A stretch of 6,138 nucleotides of DNA from an uncultured Austwickia sp. (GTDB lineage: Bacteria; Actinomycetota; Actinomycetes; Actinomycetales; Dermatophilaceae), in the NCBI GenBank assembly GCA_934678955.1, contig CAKUSI010000241.1, forward strand, positions 1 through 6,138. The letters run 5' to 3'. Under the pieces are notes generated by a model, which had not been told where the DNA came from, made no database searches, and saw only the letters and a list, made by a program, of their open reading frames with translations. Of this stretch, positions 1 to 6,022 are shown in pieces. Both the position numbers and the translations under genes were made by a program. Each line of letters starts with the position of its first letter. Within the stretch, counting starts at the first letter, position 1.

Positions 1-511
1 CCTTTATGAGCAATGGGCGGGGCGCGTCTATGCGTACGCCCGAAGACGCTCCGACCCGCACACGGCAGAACAGGTCGTGTCCGACACGTTCCTGGCCGCT
101 TGGCGTCGCTGGGATGTCCTGCCGGATCCGCCCTTGCCATGGCTGTTACGGACGGCTCGGAACTGTCTCGGCACACTGTGGCGCGGCCAGCGACGGCAGC
201 GGGCACTCGTCGATGCCGTCGGACTCCATGCCCGGATCGACGCCGCCGGTCCCGAGCACGAAGTCCTCGCTCGCCAGGAGATGCTCAGCGCGCTGCGGCG
301 ACTCTCCCCCGAGGATCGGGAAGCCCTGCTCCTGATCGCCTGGGATGGGCTGACCCACGACCAGGCTGCCGACGTCCTCGGCATCACCACCAACGCGTTC
401 GCTGCCCGCGTCTCCCGGGCCCGCAAGCGGCTCACCACCGCCCATTCCGACACCGCCTCCCCCGACTTTCGGCCCGACATGCCGATCACCACACTGAGGA
501 GCCTCCGATGA
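1..511 (+). CDS. ECF (sigma-70 family) RNA polymerase sigma factor, 5' end missing
   Basis: This is an alternative sigma factor that would direct RNA polymerase to its own set of promoters. The frame is open from base 2 to the TGA at 509-511, giving 169 visible residues with no start inside the window. Region 2 occupies about residues 1-60, with the YAYARRR, SDTFLAAWRRW and LPWLLRTARN motifs typical of the core-binding and -10-binding helices. A linker of about 40 residues follows. Region 4 lies at about residues 101-144: LSPEDREALLLIAWDGLTHD, then a helix-turn-helix with AADVLGI and ARVSRARKRL. Only a few tens of N-terminal residues are probably lost at the left edge, judged from usual ECF length. 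A GTG at 77 is in frame but lies inside region 2, so it is not the start. Its stop overlaps the next ATG by four bases, implying translational coupling. I infer that the downstream membrane protein controls it. The regulon is unknown. Confidence 0.93.
   Translation, partial: LYEQWAGRVYAYARRRSDPHTAEQVVSDTFLAAWRRWDVLPDPPLPWLLRTARNCLGTLWRGQRRQRALVDAVGLHARIDAAGPEHEVLARQEMLSALRRLSPEDREALLLIAWDGLTHDQAADVLGITTNAFAARVSRARKRLTTAHSDTASPDFRPDMPITTLRSLR
496..501 (+). promoter_or_regulatory. Ribosome binding site that sets the start of the membrane regulator gene
   Basis: GAGGAG lies six bases before the ATG at 508. It decides the start of the following gene, because that reading frame is open far upstream (from about position 13) purely as a shadow of the sigma factor gene. 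Confidence 0.75.
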
Positions 512-1512
512 ATGACCTCGACGTCCTGCACTCCCTCCGTCCCACCAACGAGACTCTTGCCACGGAGTTCCCTGCCGAGCGGCGTGAGCGGATCTTTGCC
601 GAGATTCTGCAGGCCGGGCACGGGCCGGAGGTTTCTGGGGGGATGGGTGGCCGGCACTGGGACAGTGCTGCATCCGGCGCAGCAGAGACCCAGCACTCCA
701 CCCCCACTCCTCGCCGAGCGCCCCGGAGGCGCAGCCTGGCGGTCGCGGCCGGCGTACTCGTCCTCGCCGGAGCCGGAGTCGCGATCCAGCTCGCACCGAT
801 CGGTGAGCAGGCCCCCGGCCCTGTCTCGACGATGCTGGCGCCACCGGCAGCCGCCGCAACTCTGCCCGAACTGGCCCGGCGCGCCGAGAACCCGGTGCCG
901 CTGGCCGAGGGCACATTCCGCCACGTCCGGATCACCAGCAGCGATCAGACCATCGACACCTATGTCGCAGCCGACGGCTGGACCTGGCGCCACGACACGA
1001 TGCTGGGCGGGGCCCCGTTCTATGCGGTCATCGCCCCGCAGACACTCGACCTGCCCAGCGACCCGGTTGCCCTGCGCGCGGCCCTGGAACAGCTCGCGAC
1101 CGGAACCGAGTCGCCCGAACAGGCTCTGTTCAAGGAGATAGGCGAGGTCGCGATGAACGAGTCCGCATCGCCGGCGACCCGCGCCGCAGCGATCCGCGTA
1201 CTCGATCAGATGGCGAATGAGCCCGCCGTCACGCAACCCCGCCCGAAGGACCCGGGCGATACGACTCCGCGTGTGCTCGTCGAACAACACGACCGGAACG
1301 GCCAGCCCGTGATCACCGCGCGGTTCGTGGACGATTCCCGCCCCGAGGTGACGCTGACGCTGACCTTCGATGCACGGACCGCGGATTTGCTCGCCCAGGA
1401 GGTGGGCGCCTATCGGATGGACTTCGCGCGCGACACGGCGGACCGGCTACCCACGGACATCGTCGACGAGGTCGGCTCCAAGCGGGTCGAAAAGACCGTG
1501 ACCGGCTCCTGA
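508..1512 (+). CDS. CU044_5270-type single-pass membrane protein, putative anti-sigma partner
   Basis: This 334-residue protein is encoded directly after the sigma factor, with an ATGA overlap. The N-terminus (MNDLDVLHSLRPTNETLA, then a charged ERRERIFAEIL helix) is cytoplasmic. A basic stretch (PRRAPRRR) precedes one hydrophobic helix at about residues 77-98, rich in Ala, Val, Leu and Gly. The remaining ~235 residues should be outside the membrane. The C-terminal part has a FDARTADLLAQE segment that matches the FDENTGELIGE segment of the second family member at 1875-2747. Proteins of this family (NCBI name CU044_5270) commonly sit beside ECF sigma genes in actinomycetes. A role in holding or modulating the sigma factor is inferred from context and topology, not proven. 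There is no HxxxCxxC zinc anti-sigma motif. The start is set by the GAGGAG at 496-501. The last 66 bases overlap a small ORF on the opposite strand. Confidence 0.82.
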   Translation: MNDLDVLHSLRPTNETLATEFPAERRERIFAEILQAGHGPEVSGGMGGRHWDSAASGAAETQHSTPTPRRAPRRRSLAVAAGVLVLAGAGVAIQLAPIGEQAPGPVSTMLAPPAAAATLPELARRAENPVPLAEGTFRHVRITSSDQTIDTYVAADGWTWRHDTMLGGAPFYAVIAPQTLDLPSDPVALRAALEQLATGTESPEQALFKEIGEVAMNESASPATRAAAIRVLDQMANEPAVTQPRPKDPGDTTPRVLVEQHDRNGQPVITARFVDDSRPEVTLTLTFDARTADLLAQEVGAYRMDFARDTADRLPTDIVDEVGSKRVEKTVTGS

Positions 1513-1623
1513 GGCTGAGGCAGCGGGCTCGGCAACCTCGGCGGCGGGCTCGGGCAGGAGCTCGCGCATCTGGTCGGCGAGCTCCTGGGCGTGGGCCATC
1601 AACTCGGCGTTCGTGTGGGTCAT
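1447..1623 (-). CDS. Small acidic hypothetical protein (58 aa), antisense to the end of the regulator gene
   Basis: I do not recognise a family. The ATG at 1621-1623 is preceded by a strong GGAGGG at 1629-1634, five bases away, and the frame closes with TAG at 1447-1449. The first 28 codons after the start all end in G or C, a clear coding signal in a stretch where no other gene is present. Residues 1-24 (starting MTHTNAELMAHAQELADQM) should form an amphipathic helix. An Ala/Glu/Pro segment with the pattern EPAAEVAEPAA follows, reflected in the DNA as GCGGGCTCGG repeated 21 bases apart (1523-1532 and 1544-1553). The last 22 residues are read antisense to the C-terminus of the membrane regulator, so that tail may be an accidental extension after the original end was lost. 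It has no signal peptide or membrane segment. A longer ORF start at 1716 exists but has no comparable ribosome binding site. Confidence 0.6.
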   Translation of the reverse strand: MTHTNAELMAHAQELADQMRELLPEPAAEVAEPAASASGAGHGLFDPLGADLVDDVRG

Positions 1624-1874
1624 GATCACCCTCCGCGGGTGGGCGTTTCTCTGGGCTGATGTGGAACGGGAAGTCACCCATCGGATCGTGCGACACCGGT
1701 GAATGTTCCCCGCCACCGCACGGGATCCTAGAAGTGAGGATCACCTAACTTCCAGAGAAACCTGAGGATTTCCGGGCCGTGTCTTGTGGGGGCATGGTCA
1801 CGATTCGGTCACCCCGTCATCGGCGAGGAGGGCGGCGAGCGCCCCGCCGAGTTCGTAAGCCGCCCTCACCCGGG
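1624..1874. other. Gap between the small ORF and the truncated regulator; no clear gene
   Basis: This stretch holds the leader of the small ORF and the region downstream of the truncated regulator. No rho-independent terminator (stable hairpin plus T run) is visible. On the minus strand a short open stretch (about 1800-1871) reads RAAYELGGALAALLADDGVT before a stop. It has protein-like composition but no credible start or ribosome binding site, and may be a gene remnant or chance. Two GGTCAC copies (1796-1801, 1807-1812) sit 11 bases apart, of unknown meaning. Confidence 0.4.
1725..1754 (-). promoter_or_regulatory. Possible promoter for the 58-aa small ORF
   Basis: On the minus strand TAGGAT (1725-1730) could be a -10 box. 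TGGAAG (1749-1754), 18 bases upstream, matches the -35 consensus at only three of six positions. This would leave a leader of roughly 95 bases before the ATG at 1623. The same TAGGAT hexamer serves as the likely -10 box at 6010-6015, which mildly supports the call. Confidence 0.28.
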
Positions 1875-2747
1875 CTAGTCCCCCTCGTCCTCCACGCACC
1901 CGACTGCACCGCCCTCTTCGACCGTGCACTTCTGGCGGTGGGCATCGCGCTGGATCTGAGCGGGAATCCCATCGACGACCGTGCGGGAGTAGCTCGATTC
2001 GAACTGCACCTTCTCGCCCCCGCGAACCCGCTCGGCGCGGGTGCGCTCGCCGATCAGCTCGCCCGTGTTCTCGTCGAACACCAGTTCATCGCTGACCCCG
2101 AAAACATTGGCGCGGCCGATCGCCACCCCGGTCCGGCCATCGACGACGGCTTTCGGATCCGTGATCGTCGTGCCCGGGATGGTCTGGATCACCCGGAACA
2201 ACGCGGCCCGCAGGTCGGCGGGCACCATGCCGGTGCGCAGGGCATCGGCGGCATAGGTGTACGCCGAGTCGTGCTTCCCGGATCCATGCCCGGCACTGTC
2301 GGCGTACAACCGGGCGCGGAGCGCCTGCGTATCCCGCGGCAACGCCGCCAGCCACGCCTGGTTGGGCAACTGCCAACTGCCGTCGATCTCGTTGGGGCTC
2401 AGGTTGGTCGTCCAGGGATAGGGCGGCGCGGGCTCCGAGTGGATCTCAGGACCGTCGAGGAGACGGAGGATCTGGTGGGGCTTGTCGTTATACCAGCTCG
2501 GGCGGGCCCCATCCACGGCCGCATAGGTCACCCGTGCAGTAGCGATCAGGTAGGTGGACCCGTCGCCCGGCCCAGCGTTCTCCTTGTCGTTGTTGCCGTA
2601 GTAGGTATGCGACACCGTGCTGCGGGACGTGATCTCCCACCACTGGTCGGCACGGGCGGGCGGGTCGGTCGCGGCGCCGGCGGCGAGGAACAGCACCTGG
2701 CTCGCCTCCGCGCTCGCCGAGCCCGTTGGCCCCCGGCAATGCGTCAC
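1875..2747 (-). pseudogene. CU044_5270-type regulator, 5'-truncated: extracytoplasmic domain only
   Basis: The frame encodes up to 290 residues, ending in TAG at 1875-1877. It reads as the outer domain of a CU044_5270 protein: ASAEASQVL near the start, then ADQWWEITS, WLAALPRDTQALRARLYAD, LRTGMVPADLRAALFRV, the DGRTGVAIGR signature and FDENTGELIGERTRAE. Compared with the intact relative at 508-1512 it lacks the cytoplasmic N-terminal segment and the membrane helix. No sigma gene precedes it. The first available start, GTG at 2745-2747, lacks a good ribosome binding site, and the upstream frame enters the REP-like repeat and stops at about 2832-2834. Family similarity begins near 2730, so the break lies between there and the repeat. 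The retained part has no frameshift or internal stop, suggesting a recent loss. It could alternatively be a living gene with an unusual start, but without an anchor or export signal it could not act as its family does. Confidence 0.68.
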
Positions 2748-2764
2748 AGGCAGTTTCCCATTTC

Positions 2765-2842
2765 CCGATGGCTGAGGAGCGAGGCACGAGCGTCTCGAAG
2801 CCGCCCTTCGAGACGGCCGCGGGCGGCCTCCTCAGGGAACGG
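2765..2842. repeat. REP-like element: two inverted arms of 36 and 37 bases
   Basis: Arm 1 (2765-2800) and arm 2 (2806-2842, reversed) share a common plan: a CCG start, CTGAGGAG in the first half and CGTCTCGAAG or CCGTCTCGAAG at the inner end. The inner ends form a perfect 10-bp stem (CGTCTCGAAG at 2791-2800, CTTCGAGACG at 2806-2815) around a 5-base loop, CCGCC. Each arm also has its own internal partial symmetry (for example GGCCGC and GCGGCC within arm 2). Short repeats of this TGAGGAG...CGTCTCGAA kind are scattered in many actinobacterial chromosomes between genes. Here it separates the broken 5' end of the truncated regulator from the hydrolase gene. It is open in several frames, which creates a false upstream extension of the hydrolase. 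Confidence 0.75.
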
Positions 2843-2889
2843 CACCGGGAACTTCGGGCAACTTGCGGCGAGCCACTGGGGCGTACCCC

Positions 2890-2895
2890 CAAGAT
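2890..2895 (+). promoter_or_regulatory. Possible -10 box of the glycoside hydrolase gene (leaderless)
   Basis: CAAGAT is followed by seven bases and then the ATG at 2903, the same spacing as TAGGAT-N7-ATG at 6010-6025. Transcription would then begin at or next to the start codon. No good -35 box is found at 17-18 bases; TTGCGG at 2863-2868 is 21 bases away. The absence of a Shine-Dalgarno sequence before either ATG (2894 or 2903) is consistent with a leaderless start. Confidence 0.35.
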
Positions 2896-2902
2896 GGACA
2901 GC

Positions 2903-5035
2903 ATGACCCCACGCACCTGGGAAGACACCACCCTCACCCCCAAGCAGCGCGCCGAAGCGCTCGTGGCCGCGATGACGCTGGAACAGAAGATCGCCCAGCT
3001 CCACGGCGCGATGGAGACCATCGACATCTACGGCATCGCCAGCAAGGCCACGACCGCCGAAGAGATGGAGCAGCTCGCGGCGCAGATCCGGGTCGAGCGC
3101 CACGTGGCGGCCATCGACGAGCTGGGGATTCCGCGGTTCCGGATCACGAACGGGCCGGTGGGGGTGGGGATGGGCGACGGTACGCCGAGTCCGCCGGCGA
3201 CGAGTCTGCCGATGACCATCGGCCTCGCAGCGGGGTTCGACCCGGAGCTGGCGACGGCGTACGGCGACATCATCGGCTCTGAGACCGCCACCCTCGGCCA
3301 GCATGTGCTGGAGGGGCCTGGCGTGTGCCTGCACCGGACGCCGATCGCGGGCCGCAACTTCGAGTACTTCTCCGAGGACCCCTACCTCTCCGGCGTCATG
3401 GGCGTCGCGGTGACGAAGGCCATCCAGGCCCACGATGTCATCGCGATGGGCAAGCACTATGTGGTGAACGATCAGGAATACGAGCGCTTCCGCACGAATG
3501 TCGAGGTCGACGAGCACGTGCTGCGCGAGCTCTATCTCCTGCCGTTCGAAATGCTCGTCAAGGATGGCGAGATCGCCGCGATGATGTCGGCGTACAACCG
3601 CATCCGCGGCGTCTATGCCACCGAATATCGCTACACACTCACCGACATTCTCCGCACCGAGTGGGGTTTCGAGGGCTATGTGCAGTCGGACTTCTGGTCG
3701 TGCCGCTCGGCCGCCGGGTCGTTGAATGCGGGCATGGACCACGAGATGCCCGACGCGAAATGGCTCAACGAGGAGAACATCAAGAACGCGCTCAGCGATA
3801 CGTCGCTGGAGATCCAGACCGTGGACCGGGCGCTGGTGCGGCGTTATACGCAGATGTTCCGGTTCGAGCAGTTCTCCCGGCCGTACGCCCCCGGCGAGAT
3901 CGATGCCTATGGTCATGGCGCGATCTCCCGCCGGATCGGCAACGAGATCGCGGTCCTGCTGAAGAACGACGGCGGCCTGCTGCCGCTTGAGAAGGATCTC
4001 GGCCGGCTTCTCGTCGTCGGCCAGAAGACCTTCGCCGAGAAGGCGACCACCGGCGGCGGGGGCAGTTCGAAGGTGGACCCGCTCTATACGGTGCCGCCGC
4101 TGGAGGGTCTCGCGGACGTGGTGAGCGAACTCGATGCGAGCGTGCAGGTCGAATCGGTGATCGTCGCCGACGACCTCGCGAACCTGGCCGACGCGGTCGA
4201 GGCGGCGAAGCAGGCCGATGCGGTCGTGATCATGGCCGGCCTCGTCGCGACGGAGGGCGCAGACCTGCCGGACATGAACATGCCGCACGACCAGAACCGC
4301 ATGATCGCCAAGCTCGCGCCGGCCAACCCGAACACCGTCGTCGTGCTCAAGAACAGCAACCCGGTCGTGCTCCCCTGGGCCGATGAGGTGCCCGCGATCC
4401 TCGAAGCCTGGAACCAGGGCGCGGAGGACGGCCACGTCGTTGCTGATCTCTTGTTCGGCGTCGTGAACCCGTCCGGCAAACTGCCCACGACCTATCCGAT
4501 GACCGCCGACGACACGCTTTATGCCGGCCGTCCCGAGCGCTATCCCGGCACCGACGAGGGCGACGGCTACCCCGTGATCCGCTACTCCGAAGGCCTCGAA
4601 GTCGGCTATCGCTGGCACCAGGCCCAGGGCATCGCACCGAGGTACGCCTTCGGCCACGGACTGTCGTACACGACGTTCGAGGTCGGGGACGTGTCGGTCG
4701 ATGCGGGTACGCCCGGCCAGTCGCCGGTCACGATCACCGCCACGGTCACGAACACGGGCGAGCGCGCCGGTGCCGAGGTCGTGCAGGTCTATCTCGGCTT
4801 CCCCGAGTCGTGTCACCAGCCGCCGAAGCGGCTGGTGGGCTTCGCCAAGGTGACGGTGAAGCCGGGGGCCAGCGAACAGGTCACGATCACCGTCGACCCG
4901 GCGGCGACCAACCATCCGCTGTCGGTCTGGTCGTACGCCGAACGCGCGTTCGTCGTGCCCACCGGCGAGTTCACCGTCTATGTGGGGACGGCCTCGGACA
5001 ACACGCCCCACGAGTCCCGGTTCACCGTCCGCTGA
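2903..5035 (+). CDS. Glycoside hydrolase family 3, beta-glucosidase-like, cytoplasmic
   Basis: This 710-residue enzyme should release terminal sugars from the non-reducing ends of beta-glucosides or similar glycosides by a retaining mechanism. The order is: TIM-barrel domain from about residue 10 to 330, alpha/beta sandwich to about 580, and a C-terminal fibronectin-III-like domain from about 605. Key residues by family pattern are Arg151 (GRNFEYFSEDP), Lys184-His185 (GKHYVVNDQE), the nucleophile Asp263 (YVQSDFW, where SDW is usual) and the likely acid/base Glu451 (VATEGADL). Asn83 (RITNGPVGVG) stands where many relatives have the sugar-binding Asp of a DGP motif. There is no signal peptide, so it acts inside the cell on imported glycosides. 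ATG 2903 is chosen because conserved sequence begins just after it; ATG 2894 is an alternative, and starts at 2726 or 2768 would run through the REP-like repeat. The 3' end overlaps the opposing oxidoreductase gene by 14 bases. Exact substrate is unknown. Confidence 0.93.
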   Translation: MTPRTWEDTTLTPKQRAEALVAAMTLEQKIAQLHGAMETIDIYGIASKATTAEEMEQLAAQIRVERHVAAIDELGIPRFRITNGPVGVGMGDGTPSPPATSLPMTIGLAAGFDPELATAYGDIIGSETATLGQHVLEGPGVCLHRTPIAGRNFEYFSEDPYLSGVMGVAVTKAIQAHDVIAMGKHYVVNDQEYERFRTNVEVDEHVLRELYLLPFEMLVKDGEIAAMMSAYNRIRGVYATEYRYTLTDILRTEWGFEGYVQSDFWSCRSAAGSLNAGMDHEMPDAKWLNEENIKNALSDTSLEIQTVDRALVRRYTQMFRFEQFSRPYAPGEIDAYGHGAISRRIGNEIAVLLKNDGGLLPLEKDLGRLLVVGQKTFAEKATTGGGGSSKVDPLYTVPPLEGLADVVSELDASVQVESVIVADDLANLADAVEAAKQADAVVIMAGLVATEGADLPDMNMPHDQNRMIAKLAPANPNTVVVLKNSNPVVLPWADEVPAILEAWNQGAEDGHVVADLLFGVVNPSGKLPTTYPMTADDTLYAGRPERYPGTDEGDGYPVIRYSEGLEVGYRWHQAQGIAPRYAFGHGLSYTTFEVGDVSVDAGTPGQSPVTITATVTNTGERAGAEVVQVYLGFPESCHQPPKRLVGFAKVTVKPGASEQVTITVDPAATNHPLSVWSYAERAFVVPTGEFTVYVGTASDNTPHESRFTVR

Positions 5036-5912
5036 TCAGCTCCCGGGCAGCGGGGGCGACCTCGCGGGCGAACGTCCGGGTGCTCTCGGCGTCGTCGGCG
5101 GCCAGGATGAAGCCGCTGATGCCGTAGTCGGCGTTGAGTCCGGCCAGCTCCTCGACCCACTGTTCGGGCGGCCCGTTGAGGAGCCCCTTGTTCTCATTGC
5201 CGAAACGGCCGTGGATGTTGAGCATCCGGCGTACGGCCGAAGGCTCCCGACCCGCCTTTTCCGCGCCCTCGTCGATCAGCCGGTTCATGTTCCGCAATGC
5301 CTCGGGTCCCTGCTTCAGATAGCCGAGCGACGGGAGCCAACCATCGCCGAGCTCACCGGTCAGGCCCAGCATCTTCGGACCGTAGGCACCGATCCACACA
5401 CCGATGTCATGCGCCGGCTTCGGGCCGCGCTTGGCACCGGTCACGGAATAGAAGTCACCGCGCTGGCGGACCCCACCCTTGGTTTCGGTGTCCCACAACT
5501 CGCGGATGATCCCGATCGCCTCGCGGAGGGCCTTGATCGACTGGCCCGGCGTCAGCCGACGGCCGCCCATCGCCTCGATCGCGTCCCAGAAACCACCCGC
5601 GCCGATGCCGAGCTCAAAACGCCCGTCGCTCAGCAGATCGATACTCGACGCAGCCCGCGCCAGCATCGCCGGCGGCCGCAGGGGCAGGTTGCCCACGTTC
5701 GCGCTGATCCGGATCCGCTCGGTGCGCGCGGCGACGAACGCCATCAGCGTCCAGGTGTCGAGGAACGCCGGCTGATAGGGATGATCCTGGAACGTGACCA
5801 GGTCAAGGCCCTCGGCATCGGCCAGCACCGCCAACTCGACCGCTTGCTGGGGGTCGCGTGCGGTGGGCGTGACGAAGGTGCCGAAGATCGGATCGTGACC
5901 ATACGAAGACAT
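5022..5912 (-). CDS. LLM-class (luciferase-like) flavin/F420-dependent oxidoreductase
   Basis: This 296-residue protein belongs to the bacterial luciferase-like superfamily, TIM-barrel enzymes that use F420 or FMN for hydride transfer or monooxygenation. Visible marks are ARDPQQAVELAVLADAEGLD (18-37), FQDHPY (41-46), NLPLRPPAMLARA (75-87) and the superfamily signature SDGRFELGIGAG (95-106), followed by the GRRLTPGQSIKALREAI helix. The middle carries WIGAYGPKMLGLTGELGDGW, typical of the cofactor-binding end of the barrel. The length is normal, and F420 is the likelier cofactor given the family and the host type. ATG at 5910-5912 is chosen because the family motif GTFV follows within a few residues and a weak GAGAG lies nine bases upstream; the longer frame to 6005 would read through the operator and promoter. 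The gene diverges from the reductase at 6023 and converges with the hydrolase. The substrate cannot be told from sequence. Confidence 0.9.
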   Translation of the reverse strand: MSSYGHDPIFGTFVTPTARDPQQAVELAVLADAEGLDLVTFQDHPYQPAFLDTWTLMAFVAARTERIRISANVGNLPLRPPAMLARAASSIDLLSDGRFELGIGAGGFWDAIEAMGGRRLTPGQSIKALREAIGIIRELWDTETKGGVRQRGDFYSVTGAKRGPKPAHDIGVWIGAYGPKMLGLTGELGDGWLPSLGYLKQGPEALRNMNRLIDEGAEKAGREPSAVRRMLNIHGRFGNENKGLLNGPPEQWVEELAGLNADYGISGFILAADDAESTRTFAREVAPAARELISGR

Positions 5913-5938
5913 GACTGCCCGCTCTCGCCGGAAAGATT

Positions 5939-5956
5939 TAGTTGATGTGTCAACTA
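5939..5956. promoter_or_regulatory. Palindromic operator, probably for a MarR-type repressor
   Basis: TAGTTGA (5939-5945) and TCAACTA (5950-5956) form a perfect inverted repeat with a 4-base centre, TGTG. GTTGA/TCAAC half-sites resemble those bound by MarR-family regulators such as MexR; a TetR-type protein is also possible. The site overlaps the likely -10 box of the oxidoreductase gene and its predicted transcription start, a position suited to repression. It lies 67 bases before the divergent reductase start, so it might affect both. No regulator gene is in the window. Confidence 0.62.
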
Positions 5957-5958
5957 TA
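5953..5958 (-). promoter_or_regulatory. Likely -10 box of the oxidoreductase gene
   Basis: TATAGT on the minus strand matches the -10 consensus at five of six positions. Transcription would start near 5946, inside the palindrome, leaving a leader of about 34 bases. The -35 candidate 17 bases upstream (TGGCGG) is poor, which would fit an activator-assisted or weak promoter. Confidence 0.42.
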
Positions 5959-6009
5959 GCCCATCCGAGATATTCCCGCCATAGGACCGCCAGGACATCC
6001 GCCACTGCC

Positions 6010-6015
6010 TAGGAT
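6010..6015 (+). promoter_or_regulatory. Likely -10 box of the ApbA/PanE-type gene (leaderless)
   Basis: TAGGAT fits the TANNNT -10 pattern of actinobacteria and stands seven bases before the ATG at 6023, so the transcript should begin at or beside the start codon. There is no Shine-Dalgarno sequence, in agreement. No clear -35 box is seen at 17-18 bases. Confidence 0.5.
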
Positions 6016-6022
6016 CGACACC

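Noticed and set aside
13..507. Upstream continuation of the membrane regulator frame from 13
   Set aside because: It is the +2 shadow of the sigma factor gene, with a composition dominated by Arg and Pro; the ribosome binding site at 496-501 places the true start at 508.
28..1290. Long minus-strand frame of 420 residues
   Set aside because: It is antisense to two well-recognised genes, has no family motif and arises from high GC.
1663..1690. GGAAC...CGTG as an ECF-type promoter on the plus strand
   Set aside because: The spacer is about 19 bases, the -10 part does not match CGTC and no gene follows on that strand.
1779..2906. Plus-strand frame of 375 residues across the truncated regulator
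   Set aside because: The opposite strand carries clear CU044_5270 motifs; this frame is its antisense shadow and runs on through the repeat.
2744..5011. Minus-strand frame of 755 residues antisense to the hydrolase
   Set aside because: The plus strand has complete family 3 motifs and catalytic residues; the antisense frame is rich in Arg, His and Asp with no domain.
5029..5053. CCGCTG/CAGCGG hairpin as a terminator between the convergent genes
   Set aside because: The stem is only 6 bp with a 13-base loop and no T run follows on either strand.
4980..5945. Plus-strand frame of 321 residues antisense to the oxidoreductase
   Set aside because: The minus strand has the luciferase-like signature SDGRFELGIGAG; this frame has none and crosses the promoter region.
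5948..5953. TTGACA on the minus strand as a -35 box of the oxidoreductase
   Set aside because: It is part of the palindrome and no acceptable -10 box lies 16-18 bases downstream; TATAGT at 5953-5958 is a better -10.
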